From UBA2336 sp964404445 (GTDB lineage Bacteria > Bacteroidota > Bacteroidia > Cytophagales > Cyclobacteriaceae), in contig CAYOJW010000002.1 in assembly GCA_964404445.1 (NCBI GenBank), positions 248,001-312,000 of the forward strand: a DNA stretch of 64,000 nucleotides, written 5' to 3'. The notes beneath the pieces were generated by a model. It was not told the origin of the DNA. It ran no database searches and saw only the letters and a program-made list of their open reading frames with translations. Positions within the stretch are counted from its first letter, which is position 1. Each line of letters opens with the position of its first letter. The position numbers and the translations under genes are program-made. Below are positions 54,957 through 64,000 of the stretch, in pieces.

Positions 54957-56822
54957 TTAATGCTTGTTTTCAACTACAATGGCTTCACTATCAACCGAGC
55001 CTTCAAACTTAATCTGTTCGTTCTCGTGCGGTAAATTAGATTCCGGGGTTTGTGAGAACGGTATGTGCTGCGGAATAAAGTCTTCTTTTGCACCGGGCTT
55101 GCTGTAATCATAAGGCCAACGATATACGGCAGGTATTTCGCCAGGCCAGTTTCCGTGTCCGGGAAAACGGGGTGTAGTCCACTCTAACGTATTTGAATTC
55201 CACGGGTTTTCAGGGGCAAGTTTACCACGGAACATACTGTAAAAGAAGTTGAACAGGAAGATGAATTGTGCCGACAATGTTACGATGGCCGCAATACTTA
55301 CCAAGGCATTCAAATCGGTAAACCCGCTGAAGGTTTCAAAGTTTGTAAATGCGTAGTACCTGCGCGGGAACCCTGCAACACCAATGTAGTGCATCGGGAA
55401 AAACACCAGATAGACACCCACAAACGAAATCCAGAAATGGATTGCCCCTAAACGGGAGTCCATCATACGGCCAAACATTTTCGGGAACCAGTGATAAATA
55501 CCGGCCAACATACCAAAGAACGAAGCGCTACCCATTACTAAGTGAAAGTGCGCTACTACAAAGTATGTATCGTGTAACTGAATATCGATAACCGCGTTAC
55601 CCAACAAAATACCGGTGATACCACCCGTTAAGAAGAACGACACCATACCGATAGAGAATAACATACCCGGTGTAAACCGTATGTTGCCTCGCCACAATGT
55701 GGTAACATAGTTAAATATTTTCACAGCCGAAGGCACGGCAATAATCAGCGTAAGCAACATAAACACCGACCCGAGGAACGGGTTCATACCGGTAACAAAC
55801 ATATGGTGTGCCCACACCACAAACGACAATATAGCAATGAACAACATCGAGCCGATCATGGCCTTGTAACCAAAAATTGGTTTACGCGAATTGGTTGCAA
55901 TAATTTCTGAAGACAAGCCCAAGCCAGGCAACAATACGATATATACTTCGGGGTGACCTAAAAACCAGAACAAATGCTGGAACAGAACCGGGCTGCCGCC
56001 TTCGTGCGCCAACGCCTCACCGGCAATATAAATATCCGACAGGTAGAAACTCGTGCCGAAACTTCGGTCGAAAATCAACAATAAGGCTGCAGCAAACAGT
56101 ACCGGGAAAGACAGCAAACCTATAATAGCCGTAAAGAAAAACGACCAGATGGTAAGCGGCATTTTCGTAAACGACATACCCCGGGTACGCATATTGATTA
56201 TCGTAGTAATGTAGTTAACACCACCCAACAACTGGCTTACAATAAATAACGCCATCGACACTAACCACAACGTCATACCCAAACCAGAGCCGGGTATGGC
56301 CTGTTCAAGCGCACTTAAAGGCGGGTAAATTGTCCAGCCTCCGCTTGCCGGCCCCGTTGAAATGAACAACGACACAAGCATAATCACACTGGCTACAAAA
56401 AAGAACCAGTACGAAAGCATATTCATAAAGCCCGATGCCATATCGCGGGCACCAATCTGTAAAGGAATCAAAAAATTACTGAACGTTCCGCTCAACCCGG
56501 CTGTCAATACAAAGAATACCATGATGGTGCCATGCATGGTTACCAAAGCGAGATAAAACTCCGGGTCGAGTTTACCGTCACCGGTAATCCAACCGCCCAG
56601 TATAGGTTTAAGCCATGAAATATCGGCATTCGGGAAACCCAACTGCAAACGGAAGATAATTGACAATGTACCACCAATGAGCGCCCAGAAGATACCGGTA
56701 ATCAGGAATTGCTTGGCAATTACTTTATGATCCTGACTAAAAATATAGGTAGTCCAAAAGTTACCTTCGTGATGTTCATGTTCGTGATCATCGTGGTGTG
56801 CGTGAACTGCTGTTGTTGCCAT
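54957..56822 (-). CDS. coxA: Cytochrome c oxidase subunit I
   Basis: The 621-residue catalytic subunit of an A-type heme-copper oxidase with twelve helices. The CuB site and crosslinked His-Tyr are in WFLGHPEVYIVLLPG, further CuB His in WAHHMFVTG, and heme ligands in HDTYFVVAHFHLVMG. An early heme a His lies in LVTMHGTIMVFF. The N-terminus is His-rich (HAHHDDHEHEHHEG). The Glu of GHPEVY supports the A1 type. It receives electrons through CuA in CoxB and reduces O2 to water while pumping protons. Confidence 0.97.
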   Translation of the reverse strand: MATTAVHAHHDDHEHEHHEGNFWTTYIFSQDHKVIAKQFLITGIFWALIGGTLSIIFRLQLGFPNADISWLKPILGGWITGDGKLDPEFYLALVTMHGTIMVFFVLTAGLSGTFSNFLIPLQIGARDMASGFMNMLSYWFFFVASVIMLVSLFISTGPASGGWTIYPPLSALEQAIPGSGLGMTLWLVSMALFIVSQLLGGVNYITTIINMRTRGMSFTKMPLTIWSFFFTAIIGLLSFPVLFAAALLLIFDRSFGTSFYLSDIYIAGEALAHEGGSPVLFQHLFWFLGHPEVYIVLLPGLGLSSEIIATNSRKPIFGYKAMIGSMLFIAILSFVVWAHHMFVTGMNPFLGSVFMLLTLIIAVPSAVKIFNYVTTLWRGNIRFTPGMLFSIGMVSFFLTGGITGILLGNAVIDIQLHDTYFVVAHFHLVMGSASFFGMLAGIYHWFPKMFGRMMDSRLGAIHFWISFVGVYLVFFPMHYIGVAGFPRRYYAFTNFETFSGFTDLNALVSIAAIVTLSAQFIFLFNFFYSMFRGKLAPENPWNSNTLEWTTPRFPGHGNWPGEIPAVYRWPYDYSKPGAKEDFIPQHIPFSQTPESNLPHENEQIKFEGSVDSEAIVVENKH

Positions 56823-56839
56823 CTCTTTTTAAAAAAATC

Positions 56840-57913
56840 TTAATTAGAACCTACTGCTGTTGCCTGCTTTACTTCTTCTGTTACAGGCAGGCCTGCTTTA
56901 ATCATGGCCGCTTCCTTCAACCCGGCCGGTACGTCTTTCAGGTAATCAGGGTTTTGTTTCAACCACGATTCCTGAGAAAGTTTCCAACGTTCGTATTCTT
57001 CTTCTGTTTCAACTACTACCGGGAAACGCATCGAAAAGTGCCCTTTACCACAAATTTCGGTACAGGCCATTTCATAGTTAAAGTCAGGGTTTTTGAGTTT
57101 TTCGCGCATCTCCGCAGTAGTCAACGTTGCTTTAAACTTAAAGTGTGTAGGCATACCGGGTACGGCATCCATCTTTACCCGAAAGTGCGGAAGGAATACA
57201 CTGTGTATAACGTCTTTCGCACGAATCTGTAATAAAACTTCTTTACCCACCGGGATGTGTAACTCCAACGATTTAAAATCATCGTGCGTTTTCGCATCCG
57301 ACAGGTCAAGGCCAAACTCGTTGTCGGCATTAATCAGTTTAAAGTTTACTTTACCCAATTCATTGTCTTTACCCGGGTATCGGGCAGTCCAGGCAAACTG
57401 CTGGCCTATCAATTCAATTACTTCGGCTTCTTTCGATGCTGGCGCAGTAATATCGTTCCATGCACGTAACCCTGTAAAAACCAACACGGTTAATACAAGA
57501 GCCGGAATGATGGTCCATGCCATTTCTAAATAATGGTTATCCGGAAAAAATGATGCTTTGCGGGTAGGGCTGTATCGGTATTTGAACAGGAACAGGAACA
57601 TGATAATACTGATCACGGTAAACGCCACTATTGTAATACCCATCGTGATCCAAAATAAATTATCGCTTACCTTGCCGTGCTCAGATGCCAGCGGCAGGTT
57701 ATAACTGTCGAAATGCGTAATGGAATACCAGTAGAACCCCACCAGACTCGTTACCATAAACACCACAAACAATACAGCGTGTACGCTGTTACCTTTTTCA
57801 ACGCGGTCTTCCTGTTCACCTTTGGCAATCGTTACCAGGCTTCCTACCCTGAAAATCAGGTACAGTATCGCCAGGATTAAAATAACACCCAGAAATATAA
57901 TCGAATTCATCAT
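56840..57913 (-). CDS. coxB: Cytochrome c oxidase subunit II
   Basis: A 357-residue subunit with helices near the start (4-22, 44-62, 90-110 approx.) and a periplasmic cupredoxin domain. The CuA ligands are in IHSVFLPHFRVKMDA and MACTEICGKGHFSM. The C-terminus has no CxxCH, so this is not a cytochrome c-fused (caa3) subunit; electrons must come from a separate cytochrome or straight from alternative complex III. It sits between actF (21 bases upstream) and coxA (17 bases downstream). Confidence 0.96.
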   Translation of the reverse strand: MMNSIIFLGVILILAILYLIFRVGSLVTIAKGEQEDRVEKGNSVHAVLFVVFMVTSLVGFYWYSITHFDSYNLPLASEHGKVSDNLFWITMGITIVAFTVISIIMFLFLFKYRYSPTRKASFFPDNHYLEMAWTIIPALVLTVLVFTGLRAWNDITAPASKEAEVIELIGQQFAWTARYPGKDNELGKVNFKLINADNEFGLDLSDAKTHDDFKSLELHIPVGKEVLLQIRAKDVIHSVFLPHFRVKMDAVPGMPTHFKFKATLTTAEMREKLKNPDFNYEMACTEICGKGHFSMRFPVVVETEEEYERWKLSQESWLKQNPDYLKDVPAGLKEAAMIKAGLPVTEEVKQATAVGSN

Positions 57914-57934
57914 AATGCTTTTTCTTCTTAGATA

Positions 57935-59317
57935 TTAAATATGGTGATGAAGGCTTTCTTCTAACATCGGATGGTTCTTACCAAACAACGGCATCTTCGA
58001 GAGGCTGTTCAGCACAACCAACAAAAATGCCGACATGAAGATGATGGCCGTTCCGATTTCCAGGAAACCGATACCGCCATCGTACTGCATCACACCCGGT
58101 GTTACCATATTGTAGAAATCAAACCAGTGACCGATAATGATAATCGGGCAAACAACTTTCAGCATGGTGTTGTGGCGTTTGGCATCGCGTGTCATCAACA
58201 ACAGGAATGGCAATACGAAGTTCAGGAAAAGATTGGCGAAGAAAATCCAGCTATAAGGCGAGGTTTTCATGCGCTCAATAAAATACACGGTTTCTTCCGG
58301 AATGTTGGCGTAATAGATCAGCAAAAACTGTCCGAACCAGATGTATGTCCAGAATATAGAGAATGCAAACACAAACTTACCGAGATCGTGTATATGGTTG
58401 GCATTAACAACTTTCAGGTAACCGGCATCTTTCAAACCTGCCACCACAAATGTAATGAAGGCCAGCGCAGTTACCCACCAGCTTGAGAATACATACCATC
58501 CAAACATGGTACTGAACCAGTGTGTATCGATGCTCATTACCCAATCCCATGCGCATACGGATGAGCTTACGGCAAAGAACAATAAAAACCATGTTGATAA
58601 TTTCCGCGACTTCAGCCAATGTGTAGTTGTAACGCCACCGGCCAAATCTTCGGCCAGCATTTCTTTCCTGATCCAAACGAAGAACAAATACCACATACCA
58701 AAGAAAATAACCATACGGGCAATAAAGAATGCCGGGAATGTTCCTTTCGCTAACGGCCAGTAAAAGTACCCGCCTTTACCGTCAATAATTGCATCGTACC
58801 CGTCTGTACCGTGTGCAAATAACGAAGCGTGTGTCCAGTGGAACAGGTCGCCTTTTACAAAAAACCAAAGACCGATCATCAGCACACCGGCCACGGGAAT
58901 CCAGCTACCCATCGCCAGTGGAATTCTTTTAATACCTGCCGACCAGCCTGCTTGTGCAGCATACTGAATCGCCACAAAAAACAACCCGATAAGACCAAGG
59001 CCGGTGAAAAACACATTATTCATCCACAAGGTAGTGCGCAATCTTTTTAACCAGGTGGGGCTTTCGTGATGTTCGCCTCCTTCGTGATGTGCGGCTGCTT
59101 CGGCATGTTCATGCTGTAAACTGGCTGTCATTTTCGAGGTTTCAGCGATTGCAGCGTGGCCATCGCCATGTGCGGCATCATGTCCACCTGATTTCATGGC
59201 GAGGAACAACCCCAACCCAAACAACACTACACCCACTGCCAACAGGATGTATATTTTCTTTTTCAGTTCGGGCGTAAAGATGTAACGTTCTTCCTGTATG
59301 TGTGCTTCTGCTGCCAT
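57935..59317 (-). CDS. actF: Alternative complex III subunit ActF
   Basis: A 460-residue membrane protein of the quinol:cytochrome c oxidoreductase NrfD-like group, with about ten helices. The first cytoplasmic or periplasmic loop is His-rich (HDAAHGDGHAA and HEHAEAAAHHEGGEHHE), as in other ActF proteins. Core helices include the KSRKLSTWFLLFFAVSSS region and YYANIPEETVYFIERM. ActF and ActC are the paired membrane subunits that may bind quinol and carry protons. It precedes coxB, so electron output and oxidase are physically coupled in the gene order. Confidence 0.93.
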   Translation of the reverse strand: MAAEAHIQEERYIFTPELKKKIYILLAVGVVLFGLGLFLAMKSGGHDAAHGDGHAAIAETSKMTASLQHEHAEAAAHHEGGEHHESPTWLKRLRTTLWMNNVFFTGLGLIGLFFVAIQYAAQAGWSAGIKRIPLAMGSWIPVAGVLMIGLWFFVKGDLFHWTHASLFAHGTDGYDAIIDGKGGYFYWPLAKGTFPAFFIARMVIFFGMWYLFFVWIRKEMLAEDLAGGVTTTHWLKSRKLSTWFLLFFAVSSSVCAWDWVMSIDTHWFSTMFGWYVFSSWWVTALAFITFVVAGLKDAGYLKVVNANHIHDLGKFVFAFSIFWTYIWFGQFLLIYYANIPEETVYFIERMKTSPYSWIFFANLFLNFVLPFLLLMTRDAKRHNTMLKVVCPIIIIGHWFDFYNMVTPGVMQYDGGIGFLEIGTAIIFMSAFLLVVLNSLSKMPLFGKNHPMLEESLHHHI

Positions 59318-59366
59318 TGGATCGTTAATTCGTTTTATCTATCTATTAGATCAATTTGATCGTTAA

Positions 59367-60023
59367 TTATTTCTGTGCCTGTAATGCTTTTACATAGCGT
59401 GCAATTTTCCAGCGCTCTTCCACGCTTATTTGCGAGGCATGTGATTGCATCAGCCCTTTGCCTTCGGTAATCACATGAAAGATGTGGCCTTCGCTCACAA
59501 CTTTAATCGCATCGCCCTTCAGGTTAGCCACACCGGCATATTTATCGGCAACCTTACCATCGCCTTCGCCTTTTGTACCGTGGCAATGGTCGCAATAAAT
59601 TTCGTAAAGAATTTTACCATCGGCCAATATTGCCTTGTTCTGCGCGGTATCTAACGGGCTTACTTTGCGCGAGGCAATGTCTATGCTGTCTTTGGGCGTA
59701 CGGTACGGTAAATACCCGTTTTTGTTACGGCTTACCGTGTTCGGGGGCGGCATACGCATATTCATACTGAAAGAGTTCAGCGAGTTTGAGTTATAGTATT
59801 CAGCATGATTTGAAAAGTTCGTTTCATCCTGATCTTTCACATACTCGATAGACGTAACCCAACGACCAGCTTCTTTGTCGGTAATTTGAGAATACGGTTC
59901 ATACGCCACCGAGTGATACATGTTAGGGGCATACTCGGTGCCCGGATTATCACCACCTGCTCCGCATGATGCCAACAGGGCTGCTCCTGCCAAACCGATG
60001 ATTGTGTTTTTTATAACCTGCAT
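59367..60023 (-). CDS. actE: Alternative complex III cytochrome c subunit ActE
   Basis: A 218-residue lipoprotein with one heme c. I start at the ATG giving MQVIKNTIIG, which leaves a normal lipobox LLASC and avoids overlapping actD. The heme site is YCDHCHGTKGEGDG, and the distal Met is likely in KGLMQSHASQI. RMPPPNTVSRNKNGYLPYR, found in this ActE type, lies between. It receives electrons from ActB and passes them to the oxidase. Confidence 0.93.
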   Translation of the reverse strand: MQVIKNTIIGLAGAALLASCGAGGDNPGTEYAPNMYHSVAYEPYSQITDKEAGRWVTSIEYVKDQDETNFSNHAEYYNSNSLNSFSMNMRMPPPNTVSRNKNGYLPYRTPKDSIDIASRKVSPLDTAQNKAILADGKILYEIYCDHCHGTKGEGDGKVADKYAGVANLKGDAIKVVSEGHIFHVITEGKGLMQSHASQISVEERWKIARYVKALQAQK

Positions 60024-60039
60024 ATTCAAAAGGCGTATT

Positions 60040-60570
60040 TTATTCAAAACTCTTATCATTCACTTCCGATGCACCGCTGTCTTTCAGGATGCGCGCCAAT
60101 TCCTCTTTCGATTTATCGGCATTCAAGGCCAGATCAATGGCCATTACGTGTTTGTCTTCGGTACTGCGTAAATCAAACTGGCGGGGCCATTTATAGGGTT
60201 TCATATCGCTGACAATGAAGAACGTTCCTACCATACCCAAAGCCGAAAGCAACACCGTTAGCTCGAAGGTTACCGGAATAAAAGGTGGCAGCGAAGCGTG
60301 ATTCTTACCACCGATAATCATCGGCCAGTCAAAGCCCAGCATCCAGATTTGCATCAACAACGCCAGGGCAGTTCCGGTCATACCAAACATAAATGCTGCA
60401 ATGGGCAGTCGTGTCTTTTTAATGCTCAGGGCATCATCGATACCGTGAACCGGAAACGGTGAAAATACATCGTGGATTTTTATTCCATTACTCCTCACCT
60501 TGCCGATGCCACTCAACAGTATATCTTCATCGTCAAAAATTCCTACAATAAAATGTTTGTCTGCGTCCAT
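60040..60570 (-). CDS. actD: Alternative complex III subunit ActD (DUF3341)
   Basis: A 176-residue DUF3341 protein. A soluble N-terminal part (FIVGIFDDEDILLSGIGKV) is followed by two helices (MFGMTGTALALLMQIWML and VTFELTVLLSALGMVGTF), then a cytoplasmic tail. PPFIPVTFELTVL is a family hallmark. It is 11 bases downstream of actC and 16 bases before actE. Confidence 0.94.
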   Translation of the reverse strand: MDADKHFIVGIFDDEDILLSGIGKVRSNGIKIHDVFSPFPVHGIDDALSIKKTRLPIAAFMFGMTGTALALLMQIWMLGFDWPMIIGGKNHASLPPFIPVTFELTVLLSALGMVGTFFIVSDMKPYKWPRQFDLRSTEDKHVMAIDLALNADKSKEELARILKDSGASEVNDKSFE

Positions 60571-60581
60571 GTGTGTTATGG

Positions 60582-61973
60582 TTAATGAGCGTCTTTCGAA
60601 GCGTCAATTTTTTCAGAAGATGATTTAATAATACTTTTTACCTCGGCCATGTTGATTACCGGGAAGAATTTGGCAAACAACAGGAACGCTGTAAAGAACA
60701 ATCCGAAAGTGAACAGGTACTCACCAATATCGTAGATTGTTGGCGAGAACATAGTCCAGCTTGACGGGATATAATCGCGGTGAATAGACGTTACGATAAT
60801 CACGAAACGTTCGAACCACATACCAATGTTTACAATGATCGACAATACGAATGTAGCCACTAAACTTGTTCTGATTTTCTTGATCCAGAACAACTGGGGC
60901 GAAATTACGTTACACGTCATCATCGACCAATACGACCAGGCCAACGGCCCCGAAACACGGTTGTAGAAAGCGTAGCCTTCGTATTCAACACCCGAATACC
61001 AGGCGATGAACAACTCGGTGATGTACGCAATACCTACAATAGAACCGGTAATGATGATGATGATGTTCATCAACTCGATGTGATAGATCGTAATGTAGTC
61101 TTCCAGTTTAAACACCTTACGGGTAATCAACAACAGTGTTAACACCATGGCAAAGCCCGAGAATATCGCACCCGCAACGAAGTAAGGCGGGAAAATGGTT
61201 GTGTGCCAACCGGGAATAACCGATGTGGCAAAGTCCATCGATACAATGGTATGCACCGAAAGTACCAGCGGTGTAGAAAGACCTGCCAAAATCAACGCTA
61301 CTGATTCGTAACGCATCCATGTTTTGGCACCACCCTGCCAGCCGAAGCTCAGCGCATTGTAAACCTGCGCCCGGATTTTATTGCCTTGCACTACTGCGCG
61401 GTCGCGGATAACCGCAAAGTCAGGGATAAGCCCCATGTACCAGAACACCAGCGACACGGTAAAGTATGTTGAGATCGCGAACACATCCCACAACAACGGT
61501 GAGTTGAAGTTCGCCCAAAGCGAGCCCCACGTGTTGGGTAGCGGAAATACCCAGTAAAAACCTAACCACAAACGACCCATGTGGGCAAACGGGAACGTGG
61601 CCGCACAAATAACGGCAAAGATCGTCATCGCTTCCGCAGCGCGGTTAATCGACATCCGCCACTTTTGGCGGAACAGCAAAAGAATGGCAGAAATCAGTGT
61701 ACCTGCGTGACCGATACCAACCCACCATACAAAGTTGGTGATGTCCCACGCCCAACCTACGGTTTTGTTAAGTCCCCAGACCCCGACACCTTCCCAAAGT
61801 AGTACGCACAGGGAGTAAAAACCAATGGCAAATACAGCGAGCGATACGGCCATCGCCAGCCACCACAATTTGGTTGGTTTGTTTTCGACATGTCGGCTGA
61901 TGTCGTGCGAAACATCTTTAACGGTTTTGCCACCGGTAATTAATGGTTCGCGAAGGGATGAAGATACCTGCAT
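60582..61973 (-). CDS. actC: Alternative complex III membrane subunit ActC (NrfD/PsrC-like)
   Basis: A 463-residue NrfD-family protein with ten helices. Conserved phrases are WWVGIGHAGTLISAILLLFR, RAAEAMTIFAVICAATFPFAHMGR and PGWHTTIFPPYFVAGAIFSG. It docks the iron-sulphur part of ActB and probably oxidises menaquinol, which would tie it to menC earlier in the window (inference). It follows actB by 46 bases. Confidence 0.95.
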   Translation of the reverse strand: MQVSSSLREPLITGGKTVKDVSHDISRHVENKPTKLWWLAMAVSLAVFAIGFYSLCVLLWEGVGVWGLNKTVGWAWDITNFVWWVGIGHAGTLISAILLLFRQKWRMSINRAAEAMTIFAVICAATFPFAHMGRLWLGFYWVFPLPNTWGSLWANFNSPLLWDVFAISTYFTVSLVFWYMGLIPDFAVIRDRAVVQGNKIRAQVYNALSFGWQGGAKTWMRYESVALILAGLSTPLVLSVHTIVSMDFATSVIPGWHTTIFPPYFVAGAIFSGFAMVLTLLLITRKVFKLEDYITIYHIELMNIIIIITGSIVGIAYITELFIAWYSGVEYEGYAFYNRVSGPLAWSYWSMMTCNVISPQLFWIKKIRTSLVATFVLSIIVNIGMWFERFVIIVTSIHRDYIPSSWTMFSPTIYDIGEYLFTFGLFFTAFLLFAKFFPVINMAEVKSIIKSSSEKIDASKDAH

Positions 61974-62019
61974 ATTCGTTTACTGCTATTTCAATAATTC
62001 AGTTATACTCGTTCTAATT

Positions 62020-64000
62020 TTAAAGACCTAACTCGGCTTTGTTTCTCACTTTCGAGAGATACCAGATGTTTGGCTTCACACCAATTTCTTCCAACACCTG
62101 ATACGCACGAGGGTTCTTGGTAATCTTATCTACTTTATGATCAATTACTTTTTCCATCTTACCGTTAACCTCAATCTCTTTATACTGAGGCTCGATTCCC
62201 AAAAGCTTGCTGATTTTGCTTTCCGGATCGTTCACATCACCGAACACAATGGCTCCGGTTGAACAAGCCGACTGACAAGCCGTTGTTACCTCGCCATCTT
62301 TCAGCGGACGTCTTTCTTTTTTGGCACTCAACTTACCGCTTTGAATACGCTGTACGCAGAATGAACATTTTTCCATAACACCGCGCGAACGTACGGTAAC
62401 ATCGGGGTTCAATACCATTTTACCGAGGTCGGTGTTCATGGCAGGGTTTATATTTTCAAACTGTTTGTTATCGTGGTACTTAAACCAGTTGAAACGTCTT
62501 ACTTTATACGGACAGTTGTTTGCACAATAGCGTGTACCAATACAACGGTTATATACCATCTGGTTAAGACCTTCGGTACTGTGAGTTGTTGCAGCAACCG
62601 GGCATACTGTTTCGCAAGGTGCATTGTTACAGTGCTGGCATAGCATCGGCTGGAACACTACCTCCGGGTTATCGGCTGCCTCTTCGGCTTTAGCCCAGCC
62701 CCAGCTTTCGGGTTTTTCAGCGCTTGCATAATAACGGTCGATGCGCAACCAGTGCATTTCCCTACGGTTGATCACTTCTTCACGACCTACCAGTGAAACG
62801 TTATTTTCCACGTTACAAGCCACCACACAAGCCGCACAACCTGTACAGGTGTTCAGGTCGATGGCCATACCCCAGTGGTGATTCTTGTACTCGTAACCTT
62901 TCCACATCGAAAACTCACCGGGTTTTACTTTATGATCGTCTTTATCACGCCAGGTGCTTACCGCAGGCTGATAACTGCGTTTCCAGTCTTTGCGTTGGTA
63001 ATCGCTCAACACGGTTTCCTGCACAACGGTCTGCCGACCCATGTAGGTTTGGTGTGTTTGTGTTGTAGCGATTTGATATTTTTCTGATGAACGCTCGAAT
63101 TTCGTTACCGCTCCGCTAAAGCTTAACGAACCATTTACGAGTGTAGCAAATGGGTATGCGTTTTTACCAATGCCATCGGCAACTTTACCGGCTTTTGTAC
63201 GACCATACCCTAACGGGATACCAATCGTACCCGGAGTTTGGCCTGGTTGCACTAATACAGGTAGTGTTACATCTACACCGTTAATGGTAATATTCGCCAT
63301 GACGGTTTTCGCTTCTTTGAAATCAATATCGGAAGCGTCTTTTGCTGAAACCGTTACATAATGATCCCAAACGGCTTTCGTAATCGGATCGGGCAACTCC
63401 TGCAACAGAGGGTTGTTGGCTTGCGAACCGTTACCTACTGTTCCGTTTTCATATACTACAAATTCAAATCCGGAAGCCGGTTTGTAGTTAGCCGCAATGG
63501 CCTCGGCCGCTGCGCTTACGTTACCGGCAAACGTGAGGGTTACGGGTGCTGCCGATGTTTCTAACACGCCATCGTACAGGCACTTATCCCACCAGGTTTG
63601 GAAGTTACCGCCTTTAAAGAACCAGCTCTTCCAGTTATTTTTTAAGATTTCAAAATAATCAACATTGGTTTCGCCAGCCCAAATCAATAAACTCTCTTGT
63701 GCGGCACGCGATTTGAAAATCGGTGTAATGGCAGGCTGGGCAATGCTGTAATATCCCTTTTTAGGTTCAGCGTCATTCCATGCCTCTAAGTAATGGTGAT
63801 CAGGTGCAATAAATTCAGCTAATGTTGCTGTTTCGTCTTCTTTATAAGAAGTAGCGATTTTCACGCCTACTTTCTTCAGGCCTTCGGCCAAAGCACCTCC
63901 CAGCGGATGATCATAAACAGGGTTACAGCCATAGAATATAACGGCTGCAACGTTACCCGCTTCGGTTTCTTTCACGAAAGCATCCATGGCTTCATCGTTG
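62020..64000 (-). CDS. actB: Alternative complex III iron-sulphur subunit ActB, C-terminal part (5' end outside window)
   Basis: The molybdopterin-oxidoreductase-like iron-sulphur subunit; the frame is open to the window end, so its N-terminus and TAT-like signal are missing. The first part visible is the molybdopterin-domain relic (VAAVIFYGCNPVYDHPLGGA). The C-terminal ferredoxin part carries four Cys-rich sets: LNTCTGCAACVVACNVEN, MLCQHCNNAPCETVCP, NRCIGTRYCANNCPYKVRR, and KCSFCVQRI with CQSACSTGAI. These would bind three [4Fe-4S] and one [3Fe-4S] cluster as in ActB. It carries electrons from quinol to the ActE heme. ActA, the multiheme cytochrome, should lie just beyond the window. Confidence 0.95.
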   Translation of the reverse strand, partial: NDEAMDAFVKETEAGNVAAVIFYGCNPVYDHPLGGALAEGLKKVGVKIATSYKEDETATLAEFIAPDHHYLEAWNDAEPKKGYYSIAQPAITPIFKSRAAQESLLIWAGETNVDYFEILKNNWKSWFFKGGNFQTWWDKCLYDGVLETSAAPVTLTFAGNVSAAAEAIAANYKPASGFEFVVYENGTVGNGSQANNPLLQELPDPITKAVWDHYVTVSAKDASDIDFKEAKTVMANITINGVDVTLPVLVQPGQTPGTIGIPLGYGRTKAGKVADGIGKNAYPFATLVNGSLSFSGAVTKFERSSEKYQIATTQTHQTYMGRQTVVQETVLSDYQRKDWKRSYQPAVSTWRDKDDHKVKPGEFSMWKGYEYKNHHWGMAIDLNTCTGCAACVVACNVENNVSLVGREEVINRREMHWLRIDRYYASAEKPESWGWAKAEEAADNPEVVFQPMLCQHCNNAPCETVCPVAATTHSTEGLNQMVYNRCIGTRYCANNCPYKVRRFNWFKYHDNKQFENINPAMNTDLGKMVLNPDVTVRSRGVMEKCSFCVQRIQSGKLSAKKERRPLKDGEVTTACQSACSTGAIVFGDVNDPESKISKLLGIEPQYKEIEVNGKMEKVIDHKVDKITKNPRAYQVLEEIGVKPNIWYLSKVRNKAELGL

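Overview
The window is a stretch of a Bacteroidota chromosome, most likely from the order Cytophagales (inference). The evidence is a large-form IspG with a central insertion, an alternative complex III plus cytochrome oxidase cluster, a type IX secretion (T9SS) C-terminal sorting domain, PorT-like and OmpA/PD40 envelope proteins, nSTAND1 and DUF4143 ATPases, and promoters of the Bacteroidetes TTTG / TAnnTTTG type. I saw no rRNA, tRNA, CRISPR array, prophage or insertion sequence.

Bases 1-15128 are mostly core metabolism and envelope genes: the tail of a class III aminotransferase, an M1 peptidase, an AI-2E family permease, HslV, the pyruvate dehydrogenase E2 subunit, a large HEXXH/beta-propeller/outer-membrane protein, a bestrophin, an SPFH-protein operon ending in a 51-residue Arc-like protein, two exported unknowns, MenC and QueA. 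A REP-like inverted repeat follows QueA, then a TPR/PD40/OmpA protein that resembles PorE.

Bases 17997-35611 hold six consecutive plus-strand genes that I consider the most unusual part. They encode a nucleotide-translocase-like membrane protein with HEAT repeats and a cyclic-nucleotide-binding-like end, a protein with three TIR-like domains, a membrane-anchored nSTAND1 NTPase with coiled coil and WD40 propeller, a PorT-like outer-membrane barrel, a propeller lipoprotein, and a 2421-residue T9SS-secreted repeat protein. The predicted locations run from cytosol to cell surface. The first three look like sensing and signalling parts, the last three like envelope and surface parts. That they form one system is inference from order and spacing. 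Four G/C tracts of 7-8 bases lie in the last two genes. A strong terminator closes the block.

Bases 35789-49465 are mixed: a DUF4143 ATPase behind an inverted repeat, TerC, a DinB/YfiT-like protein, a YheT-like hydrolase, a YedK/HMCES-family protein that has lost two catalytic residues, a lipoprotein, a small membrane protein, IspG, an SDR enzyme, an MlaE/MlaF pair and a 1206-residue histidine kinase.

Bases 49506-64000 on the minus strand are a respiratory cluster. In transcription order it runs ActB (cut by the window end), ActC, ActD, ActE, ActF, CoxB, CoxA, heme A synthase, heme O synthase, two subunit III proteins, subunit IV, a degenerate SCO-like protein, DUF420, a small CxxC membrane protein and DUF983. 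It would take electrons from quinol through alternative complex III to an aa3-type oxidase, with the heme-tailoring enzymes encoded in the middle.
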